Shown here piece by piece: positions 33,866 through 44,560 of a stretch of 64,000 nt of DNA. A program made the translations under genes and the position numbers. Origin of the DNA: Tetraselmis striata (taxonomy: Eukaryota > Chlorophyta > Chlorodendrophyceae > Chlorodendrales > Chlorodendraceae); the NCBI GenBank assembly GCA_006384855.1, contig VCJN01003369.1, positions 1 through 64,000 on the forward strand, written 5' to 3'. How positions within the stretch are numbered: position 1 is the stretch's first letter; every line of letters begins with the position of its first letter. The notes under the pieces are model-generated. The model did no database searches and was not told the origin of the DNA. It saw only the letters and a program-made list of their open reading frames with translations.

Positions 33866-35211
33866 CAGGGTACCCCCGCCCCTGGTTTCTTCGACCCACA
33901 GCTCGGGTCCGTACTTGGCCGAGGCAGCTTCAACGCAACTTCTTCCGCCCGCCAGTATGACAACTTCATCAACGATGCTTATGGGTCGAACAGCTACGCC
34001 GCGGAGATGCGCGAGGCGTGGGGCCGCCTCCAAGCGGTTACTGTTGGCCATCCCGGCGACGCAGATGCGCGCCAGATGGAGCGGGAAGTGGAGGCTGCGT
34101 CGGGCTCGCAAAAGGAGCTGACGGCATTTCTAGACCAGGCCAACAACTCCCGACTTCGAAATGAGGTGTGCGCTCTCTCTGCCACATGTAGGGAACGGAA
34201 ATATTCAACCAGCTCGACGCGGCGTCATGCATGTGGACAGTGGCCATCCCCACCGTACGGACAGTCATGACTCCGCATGAGCTGCGGGAGGTCGCTGCCG
34301 GGTGCTTCTTTCTGCCTAGCCCGTGCTTGGCCCCAATGGTTGGGAGCCACATCATTCTGCCCTCGACGGAGCACAACCCCGTCACTGTTGACCTATACGG
34401 CGACGCGCTCATGAACCTCCCGGCGCCTGGAGACGCTCACTGGCGTGTACAGCACGACGCTATCGCAGATCACTGTGTTCACGACCTAGGTATCGCTGTA
34501 CGGCGGGAGGTGGATGACTTGTTCTACCAGGCAGTGCCTCTCGGCAACACCGTAGCCATGGATGAACTCAAGGACATAGTGCCGGACGGAGAGCTCTACC
34601 TTCCGGCGTTCAACGTCGTGGCCGGGAGCTATGATCCCCGGAGCTTGAAGTCCACGTTGCGGGAGTTCAAGACTATGCGGTACGGGGTCAAGTACACTGC
34701 AGTGCCCCGGGCCACGGCTGTGGATCGGTTTGAGCGCTCCCTGTTGGGCGACATACAACGGGGGTTGGCAGCGCGGGATGCGGCGTGGCACAACACGGAG
34801 CCCGGACAGAAGGGTCCTCTTCGAGACATCCTGGATATGTCGGAGTACACGGGCATGGTCTTCGGCACAGTGGGTGAGGTGAGCAAGGGGGCGCACCGCA
34901 CAGTGCGTGGTATCGCATGCTTGGCTGCGGATCGGGGTGCCCTCTCATCGCGGGGCACCCGGTGCATCACCCGGGCTCACCAGGAGGCCTTGCTCGCAAG
35001 CGATTTCCTCGGGGTCCTGAGCTCGGTGGCCGCTCGAGAGCGCGCTCGCTGCCTCATCAGACGGCGCAGATTCGTCTGCCATCCCGTTGCTGAAGCTGCA
35101 CAGCACGTCCGAGGATCACCCACACACACACGTGCACGCGTGGCCCGGACTCTGAACCGTGTGCGCATCACTCATCCATCCCGCCTTATGCGGGATGCGG
35201 GCCGCATTTAG
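33866..35211 (+). CDS. Unknown protein family, long open copy (dispersed in the window)
   Basis: Two consecutive coding stretches. The first (about 33866-34161) reads PGFFDPQLGSVLGRGSFNAT, then MREAWGRLQAVTVGHPGDAD. The second (34188-35211; Met at 34231) reads TEIFNQLDAASCMWTVAIP, DELKDIVPDGELYLPAFNVV, TMRYGVKYTAVPRATAVDRF and HRTVRGIACLAADRG. They can be joined in phase by removing 26 bases (34162-34187) that start GT and end AG; a frameshift is the simpler alternative. A decayed relative lies at 24.1 kb. The C-terminal third (Arg-rich) may be out of frame. Downstream GCGGGATGCGGGCCGC repeats suggest the 3' end of a mobile unit. I do not recognise the family. Confidence 0.5.
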
Positions 35212-36310
35212 GCGGCTTGCTGTATTGATTTTCTAATTCTGGGGAAATGCCCTTTTTGTAATTCACACCAGTACAGGTACCGGGTACCAGTACTTCATCA
35301 GCCTGAAGTCCCAACTTCAGATGAATTCAGTTCAGCCTGAATACCTCCCGGAAATGACCTGTCCCGGAGGCGGGAAAAAACCTCCCGGAAATTCCCCTAC
35401 CTCTTGGGTTGAGCGGAGGAAAAGGAGAGCCGCGTCCGAAATATTCTTGAATATGAGAGAATCGATACCGGTCGCAATACGGTTTTATCACGGATTTTTA
35501 GGCGTCCGTCCGTCCGTCCTCCGTCCTCCTGTGCTGCGTTTTCGCGTATGAACCGTCATACGTTCGATCTGTGCTCGTTTGATTTCTAGGCACTGGTCCG
35601 ACGACGGCAAGATTCTGAATGGATGCGCGTGTATTCTAATCCAGGAACGTCATATATTCGTCTGAAACGCCAAAATAACGCGGTACCGCAGCGCGTTTGT
35701 ACTGCTGAATCAGCAAGCGAGACTATTCAGCGACTATTCGTTACCTATATGGTAGTCCAAGTACTGTATGGTGCTGTAAAAAGGGGTCGCCGCGGTGCGG
35801 GGGCAGTCCGCCAACCCGGGGCCCGGCGTCCGTCGACGGACGGGCGACGGTCGAACGACGGCGTCCGGCGTCCGGTGCCGGCACAGGCGGCGGGCGTGGC
35901 GATTCGCGCCGTGCCCGCCCCGTAGACCTGACGACCGGCCCGACCTGCGCGGCCTCGTGCGGGATGCGGGCCGCCTGTCGGCGGCTTGTACTGTATTGCT
36001 GATCTTGTAGTGCTGTTTTTTTTGGGGGGTGGGGGGGGGGGGTAATACAACTTTTAGCGGTGGGTTGGGTACCGGCTTTTTTGTAATGCACACCAGTAGT
36101 CAGCGGCCCGCTTTTACGCGGCTTGCAGATTTAATCTGTTTTACAAAATAATACGTCTCTTTTGAAAAAATAAATTACTGACAAATCTAACGCTAATAAA
36201 AGCATTATTACCCGGAAACAACAGTATTACAAGATCAACACTCCAAGCCGGCTAAAAGCGGCCCGCATCCCGCACCACGCTCAACCCAAGAGGTAGGGGC
36301 ACCTCCACAA
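35185..36310. repeat. Repeated 3'-end-like modules after the unknown ORF
   Basis: GCGGGATGCGGGCCGC followed by a GGCGGCTTG...TGTATTG block and TTTTTGTAAT(T/G)CACACCAGTA occurs at 35190-35275 and again, diverged, at 35958-36095. CGGCCCGCATCCCGC appears inverted near 36258. CCCTACCTCTTGGGTTGAGCG (35396) is found inverted at 36279. A T8/G6/G13 tract sits at 36017-36042. This looks like piled-up ends of one transposon family. Confidence 0.5.
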
Positions 36311-36454
36311 ATCCCCGGCGCGAAGCGCCGCTTAGTGGCATATGAGTACCCTCTAATCCTTACCTGTAGTCCCTTTAGAAGTACGCGAGTTTTTTGTGTG
36401 GGGCCGCCCGGCTGTAGGACTGACTACCGTACCTCTGATGGCTTAATTTACATC

Positions 36455-36605
36455 AGGGCTTTCACAAAAGCGCACTACAACAGAACTAACACCAACTACT
36501 ATGAAAGGTTGCCAGCAAAAGAGAGACATAAGTTTGAAACCAAGGTCGAGCAGGAGGACAGGGAGCCAAGAACCAAGAAGGAGCCAAGGGTACTACCGTA
36601 CCTCT
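36455..36605. repeat. Dispersed repeat shared with 60005-60125
   Basis: The stretch with CAGAACTAACACCAACTAC, GGTTGCCAGCAAAAGAGA and CCAAGGTCGAGCA...GGGAGCCAAGAACC recurs at about 60010-60120 with roughly 80% identity by eye. Next to the second copy lies a GGTGATTTCC...GCTAGCTCATG block (59935-59985), so the two repeats may be parts of one family. Confidence 0.6.
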
Positions 36606-38046
36606 GAATAGTTGGAATCGTAAAGGTATTGTTCCCTGCCGCCCATTAGGGTGTCCTACGTGGCGTAGGTGTACATGGCCCAGACATCTGGCGGATAGTA
36701 TTGAATAGCCCCCTATCAGTAGATCAGATAGTATAGACGCGATAATTTGCATAATATGTACGGACGGTGGAAAACGATTTGAAATCGAATAATTCGTATA
36801 TGTTATGATGGATTTGGTATATATTATCCTTGGCGATATTGACCATGCTTCCCCATTGGCGGCTGCCGGACGCCACAATGCTGGAATGAGAACCGCAACG
36901 CACATCACACACTGCCACACCACTTTCGACTCACCAAACCATACACTCTTCCCTCACGATACCAACGAGTGTGGATGCTGCGCAGCCAGCCGCGGAGCTT
37001 GCAGTGAACGCCGGCGAGGGTGGCGTTTTGATGTCATCGGGAGGGGCTCAGCATACGACCGCCAGCAGCGCGGTGGCGGCATCACCCGGCGGCCGTGCCG
37101 CCGCCCGCCCCCCTACTAACTGCCATAGCGCTGGTGACTCCTCTCAGATCCCGACCGCGCCTATTCAGTCCATGTCTTATGCCGGCGGTCCCGTGGGTGT
37201 CATACATGTAACAATTTGTTCAATACCACAGAGATTTGCCACAGCTCAGCGCCGCTGTTGAGGAGGGGGAGGGGGGTCTTCATGCATGAATTCAGTCTTA
37301 ATACATGCATACCTGAACCGAACATACTACATGGCCTGAATTAGAGCATTAATTCAAGTTAAAGTCTGTTCAGCCGAACTCAGCTGAATTCAACTGAATT
37401 TAGTTCAGCTTGGACTGAATACCTCCAGGGGTACTTAAGCACAACCCTAGTAATATCGCATTTTAATCAATTAAATGCTGGCGGTAATGCCCTGGTGGCG
37501 TGTACAACAACAATCGCGGTTCAACCCTCGTTTATATTCGATAATAAGCGAGGGCTGCTTACGAGAATTTTCGCAAATAAAGGGGCTTCGCGAACCCATG
37601 GTGACATCGCACGTTTTCCGCGAACGAGCAGTCGCGAGGACTCCCGAGTCCTCGCGAATGTTTGTATAGAAGTATACGCGATGGCGATGCGGATGATATG
37701 CCAACGAGTAGCATAAAGCGCGCGAGCCGCCCCCGCCGCCGGCCAGCCGCGCTTCAACCGCCCATTTATACGGTAGCCAAGCTTATGGCGCACGGGTCCC
37801 CAGTCCGCTCGACGCGGAGTCCCGCAGGCCTATCAAATACTCTGCGGGATCCCACACCGCCTATTGGAAACTCCGTAAATGTGCTGTGGGATCCCACATC
37901 ATGCCCTCACAAATTCAATACCAATTAAGGATTAAGTGATTATATTCAGCACGTATACATTCATGATACCATAAATTTTACCATACATAAAACTCCCGCC
38001 GCAAATATTATGCGCGGGATTCCACATCACGGTATCGTCTATCGCG
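36606..38046. other. Stretch with GCGGGATCCCACATC words, no supported gene
   Basis: The word (T/G)GCGGGATCCCACA or close variants occurs at about 37847, 37884, 38012 and, beyond the TIR element, at 40830, so the element at 38047-40802 appears inserted into an older repeat array. The plus frame 36971-37261 is low-complexity. Confidence 0.4.
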
Positions 38047-38988
38047 GGTGCTACGCCGCTTATTGCTTATTGGTGCGAGGATTTTTTCCTTAATGGATAA
38101 GCGGGCACCGGTTACCGTGCTATGCCGGATTTGGAGGCTTATTGCCTATTGCTCTCACATATTCACCAACGGTCGTTGTGACGGTTGCGGCTACCTGTAA
38201 ACCTTACGGCGTGGCAATGCGCATTGCATTCTCTACCTGACGGCCAGGCTATCACCGCCGCGGCACGCTCCAATGGCGCGCGGGAAGGACGAACGAGGAG
38301 GTGTAGGTCGGGTCCGCGGTACCTCGGCTCGAGGCCGGGGGAGGGGGAAAGGGACTAGTGTTGCTTCCGCGCAATTCCGCGCCACCGCGCCTGCGCGGGC
38401 AGCCGCTGCTGCTGAACCGATCGAGATGGAGTCGACTCCACTCGCGCCCCAGCCGACCCCACCCCTCCCCTCGCGCGCTTCTGACGAGGCTCCTTCGCCT
38501 GCTGAAGCAACATACCCCCCCCCCCCTCGGCGGTTGTCAATTCCTCCAGCAAACCGGAGTCAGACGACGATCGTGGCCCCTTCGAGTATGGTCGGTCTAA
38601 TAATTTGCAACCGGCGGGCGGGCTCGAGTTCGAAATGCCTGGGAGCGACGGCGATGAGGAAGCTGAAGAGGAAGAGCAAGGATCGCGGCGCGATGATGAC
38701 GAGGATGAAGACGAGGAGCCGGAAACGGGTGCCTTCCCTGGCGCCGAGTCGTCCCCGGCGAAAACTTCCTGCCCTGCTGGAGAATCGGCGAAGACATCGG
38801 AGGTGGAGGCGACGCAGGTGGTGCAGGATCCGAACAAGATGGTGCTAGAGCTCCCTGAGAAATTTCAGCTGCCTCCTCTTGAGAAATGAACGGGCCCGCC
38901 GATACCAGTGGCAACCGGCACGTCCAAGAATCGTTGGAGCAAGACGAACTAGGAGCGCCTGGTTCACGCTGTCACCGCCATCGGCGGG

Positions 38989-39964
38989 GTGTGGAAAATG
39001 ATAACAAATTCTCACAGCCCCCAAGAACTCACCCTCATGGTGAGCTCTTGGAACGTCATTGCGTATCTATACAACCATCCATCCTTCAAGCCTTGCGTAC
39101 CAAACTGCCTTGTCGAACAGAGCAAGGCGGAGCAGCACCCAAGCTTTAAGATCACCCTGGCTGATGCTGTCCGGACTGCTAGCCCCGCCGTGCTGGACGC
39201 TATGCGATCAGCGAGCATGCTGAAGAAGAAGTGGGATCTCGTCAAGAAGGAGTGGGATCTCGTCAAGAAGGAGATCACTCAATGGGACGCAAACTACAAG
39301 CAATCCGGGTCCTACAATCCGGACAAGGGAGACTACTGCATGTCGTCAGCAAGCAAGAGCAAGCGCAAGGACAAAGGCATGGTGTACGTGTGGCTTTTGC
39401 TGAGCGCCGAGAACCTGGCGGATGCCGTGGCCAGGAATCTTGCGGATGAGGTGGCTGCAGAAGTTGGCATGCCATGGGCGACGCCTGCATGTATGCCTGG
39501 CAGCAAATACACAATATTGTAATGTTATTTCTGAATGACGCATTCCAAACTAATCATAGTGTGTGTGCGCGCCAGATGGTGCCACAAGTACCGTCAACGT
39601 GTTGAAGGATGCAAGGGAGGCCACCGGGAAGAAGAGGAGACGGGTTGAGCAGCAACCGCAGCCGCTAACATCCGGCAGAAACAATGAGGCAAATGAAGAG
39701 GAGCGAGAAATGGTAAGTGTTGTCACCAAGGCAGCGGCCTCTTTCCATCGCTCTATCCAGCAAACACAGGGCCCCGACAGCAATGTTGATGTCCAGCGCG
39801 CCTACATAGAATCACAAACCAATGAAGTGAATTTACGTTCACTGAATATGCTGTCCAAGAATGACAACCCTGAAATCAAGAGCATTGCCAATGACTGTTT
39901 GCTGAAGGCACTTAAAAATATACAGAAGCAATATGATGATGCTGGTAACTCAGATGCCCTCTGA
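38989..39964 (+). CDS. Myb/SANT-like protein in the TIR transposon (2 exons)
   Basis: Exons 38989-39490 and 39576-39964 join in phase across an 85-bp GT-AG intron. Exon 1 ends with MPWATPA and exon 2 continues YGATSTVNVLKDAREATGKK, so the product would have a basic nuclear-localisation-like stretch KKRRR. The first part has two tandem KKEWDLVKKE-type repeats, then ITQWDANYKQSGSYNPDKGD, which resembles the end of Myb/SANT-like domains in transposon-linked proteins. Upstream, another piece reading ERLVHAVTAIGGVWKMI fits the domain start but is preceded by a stop, so the true N-terminus may be lost. The C-terminus is helical (NEVNLRSLNMLSKNDNPEIK). Predicted role: DNA-binding partner of a transposase. 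Confidence 0.45.
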
Positions 39965-40084
39965 ATCATGTAATACATTTATGTTTGCTGATGCCCGCTA
40001 TACGGCTATTGATAGTTGTTGATGCTGTGTATTTGCATAGGTTAAACACTGCATTGCACTGCCACATAATTATATTACACACCA

Positions 40085-40475
40085 TCACAATAGGAACTTT
40101 GATGAAACACCGATCCTGGTGATGCCCCTTTCACGCAAGCTATCTAGCCACCACTGTCTCTTTAACGGTGGCCAGCATGCAACATCCTTCAGCTCGACTT
40201 TGGTCATGTCGTTGAACATGACTTCCGGCGCGTCGCCTGGCTGCTCATCAGACATCTCACCGGCTGTGCCACGAAAGCGACTGGAGCTGCCATCCAAGAA
40301 TCTCTGATGACGACGCATACTCTCCCCCACGCACTGTGTTGGCATCGGACTCATTTTCATCATCTATGATCATGTTGTGCCGACGCCGCCGATTCGCGGA
40401 CGGGATGGGCGGCCGCCGGGAGCTGGCGTTCGCAAGATCCCCCACGCGAGTGGTGGCGGGAGGCCGGTACACCAT
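40085..40475 (-). CDS. Small convergent gene candidate in the TIR transposon
   Basis: Two overlapping minus-strand frames look coding: 40475-40257 (starts MVYRPPATTRVGDLANASSR, then RRRRHNMIIDDENESDAN) and 40363-40085 (contains MFNDMTKVELKDVACWPPLK then RQWWLDSLRERGITRIGVSS). A splice or frame change near 40300 would link them. Acidic and basic blocks followed by a Trp-rich helix suggest a nuclear protein; no family recognised. The shortened copy at 53 kb keeps part of the upstream flank of this gene but not the frames. Confidence 0.35.
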
Positions 40476-40584
40476 CCCGCATTAGATCCAGATGACCCGT
40501 CCGATGGAGGGGGCGCCCTCTGAAACAGTGAAACGCGTTGCCCGCCGTCCATTTCGCCCAAGGAAATGTACGTTCCCGCGCTGT

Positions 40585-40702
40585 CAATAAGGAATGAATA
40601 GGCTCTTATTCCTTATTGCGTGTCACGGGGGGGCCGCGGACCCCCTGTGTGACACCCAATAAGGAATAAGGGCTTATTCATCCTTATTTATTCCTTATTC
40701 AA
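40585..40702. repeat. Large subterminal palindrome of the TIR transposon
   Basis: GAATAGGCTCTTATTCCTTA...GTGTCACGGGGGG pairs with CCCCCTGTGTGACACC...AATAAGGAATAAGGGCTTATTC, a stem of roughly 40 bp with few mismatches. The same structure is kept in the shortened copy at about 54004-54142, where its apex G-run has grown to more than 20 G. Confidence 0.75.
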
Positions 40703-41279
40703 TTAGCGACTACCGGCCGTACGATATACCGTTACGGTAATCGCACGGTCGCGATGAAAAGTTCATAACGCGAAGGCAATAAGCACTAAGCGGCGTAGCA
40801 CCAGTGTATATTGGCGGAAAATCTGCATATGATGCGGAATCCCACATCGTGCCATCACCATTTACTCTAAATATACATATTCTATATGCCACGTACTACA
40901 TCGGCTCGTGTATATATTCTATGTGCATTATTGCAAGGATTGTCATAGCGATACCCTTATCGTCGTGGCGGATTGCCCGCCATGTACTGAATTAGCCGTA
41001 GGCCGTAATATTGCTCGCTTAAAGTTTGCGTGCCCTCGCAAGCACTCGCGAGCCGTTCGCGAGCTTGAGAGGCTACGCTAAATATGGACCGATCAGGAGG
41101 CTAACGCGAAGCCACGTTCGCGAGCGTTCGCTCGGATAGTTTCGCTGGATGTTGGCGACCAAGTTTGCGAGGGCCGAACAATGGTAACAACCGGCGTGGA
41201 TACATGTATACTCCCCTCGTAAGTCTTGCTCTGGACATATCTATCCGCATTGCCATGTTGGCACCGGCGCAACTTCATG

Positions 41280-44200
41280 ATATAAGTAGGTTACTTCGAA
41301 TATTCATCATCGAACAATAAATCGATATATTTGCACCAAGGCACGCGGTGCATGGTGGTCAGGGCCAAATTAGTGTTTAGGGTCAACAATGGGATGGGTA
41401 CCTAATCTTATTGCTGGTTGGTTTATTTGTATGTGCCAAGTCGGGATAGAAATTCAATCTTAGCAAGGACGACAAAACATAAGACTTTGAGGGAATGAGA
41501 TGGTTACAAGTAGTGGCTTGAGAAATGCTAATTTTGTGCCGTCGAGGGCTCAAATTCCGTCCAATAATATGGGACAAAATATACGAGCGGCCCAAGAAGG
41601 CTAATTGTGGAGTAGTGTACTATGATATATCTTCAGTGTCGACAATATATTCGTCCCCTCGGCGCCCTGCCGCGGCAAGTCTCTTCCTCTCCGCCGCTGC
41701 AAACTCTTCGTGCTCCTCTTCCATGGTAATTGGTAGGACGAGACCTGGCCACTTCTCGAAGTCGTTTGGACGTAGTCTCTGAGTCTCGTCTTATGGCCTC
41801 TGTTTGAACAATGACTTGAACATGGATTTCATCCCAGCGATTGCGTCTTCGGGTTGTCAATGATGACCGTCTTTAAGTCCATGTGTTTGAACGAGTGGCT
41901 CGGATGCGCTATTTTATCCCGCAACACACCGAAGGCCGCGGCAACCTCAAGTGGCAAACCGCACGAGGCATTGATTTATTGTTAGCCGCATTGTCATATC
42001 ATCCACCTGGGTTGCACACCTCACGCACCGCGGTTGTCCCGGTTCATGCTGCGACGTCGACAATTTTGTGCCATATATGTTGCCGCCATCTTCAGGTGCT
42101 TGGACAATAGAGCAATAGATTTTTGGTACTTGTTCACGGTATGTGCGTTCGTGTCCTTTAACTTCTCGGTGCCTTTGAAATGGCCGAACATTATGGATGC
42201 AGAAAACATTAAAGGCGCAACGTGCTCAGAGAGTGATGCTGAAAACACGCTGGCTACTTTGCACTAACCTAATCTCACCTTCGGTGACCATCGGCACGGA
42301 TGTTGCCAGCTGTGATAATGGTGGGCGGGGGCTTTCCAACGTAGATGTAGTACTCAGCGTCGCGATGCAAGGAATTGCCCATCTTCATCCCGCAATCTTT
42401 GGCCCAAGTCAAGACGCGATAGACAAGGTCCTTCGGTTGTTTTTGAAGGGCTGCGATCGCGGCTCCAAGATGATGGCCCGAGAGATGAATACATAAATGG
42501 CACCCATCGAGAGCAATGCAGACGTCACGCCATCCACTCAAGATATTCAAGTGTATGCGGGGGAAATCAGAAAAATGACATAAAGTCATCAACGCACCAT
42601 AGAGAGGTCGTCTTTCATGGCGAAAGCAAACACGTCGTTGAAATCGTCCGTCCCCCCCCCCCCCCCCCCGCCGCATTATCCTTCGTGTCTCAAGTGTCCG
42701 AGCTAGCTCCGAAAAGCGCGTTAGCAATGAACACCGTGGCTTTGGCGGCACCAACTTTCGACATGGCTTCCGCGACGAATTTTTGTATGGCGGGAGCCTT
42801 CAGCAAGTCCGCCCCATCCACGATGCACGCCTTGAAATGTTTCTCTTCCAAATGGACTCTCTCTCATTTTTGTCGAGCTCTTGGCCTTTAGGCATCACGA
42901 AAAGTGCTTCCGCATAAGCACTTTCGCAATTCGGGCGGATTATTAGCTCACATACGAAAAGAACTTCAAAAAACATCGATGGAATCGGAAATTTAACTTC
43001 ATAGATATCCTCAGCTCTTTATCAAAATTCGGAGTGGAAATCGCGAAAAGCTTGGGAGCACATGCTAGTTGAGCAAAGTATTGTAAGAATGAGATACCCA
43101 AGTTTGTTATCTAGTTCTTGATAGATGCGGTAGGCCTCACTCCTGAAGTCTTGATGCTGGTATTGGTGGCCGCGATGTGGTCTCGAACCAGTGTAGGGGC
43201 GAGGCATTCAACGGATTCCATGACTCCCCATTTATTAGGGGTTAATTAATCAAAGCACCATCAAATCATTGGATCGATGAGAACCCTTGAACAAATCCTT
43301 GAACTTTTGGGGAAATCCGAGTGGGCTCCGGTCATCAACCATGGCCCGAAACTTGGCGATGGCGTCAAGGCGGAATGCCGCTTGCTAATCCAACACGTCG
43401 GCTGCAACATCCGCGTCGATCATGTGCTCCGTGAACCGGTCCGCCCAATCCATGGCCGATTCATCCGGCAACGACAACGGGGGGTTGCCCCCCGCCTTGC
43501 CATTGACCGTGTCAATGGCATTCATGACCTTAATGCATGCCCGACGCATGAGATGCCTACACCTCAAGGTCTCAATTATCGCGATCCAATCCGCGTTGGT
43601 GTGTGAAACCGCCATGGGGTCATGGTCGCCGGCATTCTTAACGTCCTCCACCAACTCGAAGAGGTTCGGGGTCGCATAGTGCTCGCCTTGGATTAATCTA
43701 CCAACCACCATCTAACCAGCAAGTACATCTTGCCCTCACGAAGATCCGCGTTGTCGCTCATCAACTTTGCAAGAAACGGCTCTTCAAGCCAAGGCGGATT
43801 GGGGCCAAAGCCAGCATCCTACGTCGCAAAACGGAACTTCAACGAGCGGAAAGGAATGTCTTAGTATTTCACAGGGGAGTAATGGACAAGGGAAGGTCGC
43901 AACTTACGTTCATGACTGCGACTTTGAAGTGACCTCGGTATTTGCCGAAGCCGTACTTCCTGTCATCGATAAATTATTGATAGCCTTCCAAATGGATTCG
44001 TAGGTCTTCTCCACGAGCTTCGGGGCAAGTGGTCAACTTGGTTGGAGTCGCTTGAGTCTATCGGGCTCCGAGTCGTAATAAGTGGCCAACTCTTGGAGTC
44101 TCGTTGTGGCTTTAGTCCAGCCTCGAACCCCAAGCTTCACGTGCCGGTAGACTTCAGAAAGCCGCTCCGGTGGCTTGAAAGCAATGCGCAAAATACGTGG

Positions 44201-44480
44201 GTCAGATCCTCGAAATAACAACGAAAAACAAAATTCCGCCATGACTGCCACTTGCCGGAGGGGCCGCCAGCAGAGGCGGTCAAGCAAGTTTGCGAACGCA
44301 GTGCTCTTCTTGCCTCTTGTGCCGATTTTCTCCGGTTCAACGAGCCTGAAATTGACCGAATTAATTTTCTTGAACTCCTTCACAACTCGAACCGGAGAAA
44401 GTGCATCCAAAACGTTACGCCGGCTCGGATGCGCATACCATATCTCAAAACATATGCAAAGATAATGCACATGCAATCTG
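41280..44480 (-). pseudogene. hAT-like DNA transposon remnants
   Basis: Minus-strand coding-like pieces in several frames: 44476-44033, 43711-43385, a block near 42880-42700 reading KHFKACIVDGADLLKAPAIQ then KFVAEAMSKVGAAKATVFIA, 42754-42275 (WRDVCIALDGCHLC), and 41860-41633. The K-VGAAKATVFIANA block resembles the G-x-x-x-V-V-x-x-D-N-A segment of DUF659/hAT transposases, with the DN replaced. Family call is tentative. A C tract at 42651-42669 interrupts the coding. Terminal repeats not identified; ends are approximate. Confidence 0.35.
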
Positions 44481-44560
44481 ATAGTAAATCTACTAGCCGA
44501 TTTTGTCCAACTGGTGACAAAAGTATTTGTAGTCCCATTGATGACGGAAGTCCCATTTAA

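Larger units (their letters stand above)
38047..40802. mobile_element. TIR DNA transposon carrying a Myb/SANT-like gene (2.76 kb)
   Basis: The left end GGTGCTACGCCGCTTATTGC... matches the reverse complement of the right end with one mismatch over 25 bp. The interior has a plus-strand Ala/Pro/acidic low-complexity frame (38273-38889), a two-exon Myb/SANT-like gene, a convergent small minus-strand gene, and a subterminal palindrome. A second, internally deleted copy (1116 bp) sits at 53127-54242 and shares both ends. Two-gene elements with a Myb-like partner are known in PIF/Harbinger, but no DDE transposase is visible here, so family is open. No clean target duplication was found. Confidence 0.7.

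Noticed and set aside
36805-37261. Overlapping plus-strand frames as a gene
   Set aside because: Low-complexity Ala/Arg/Pro composition and no splice-consistent extension.
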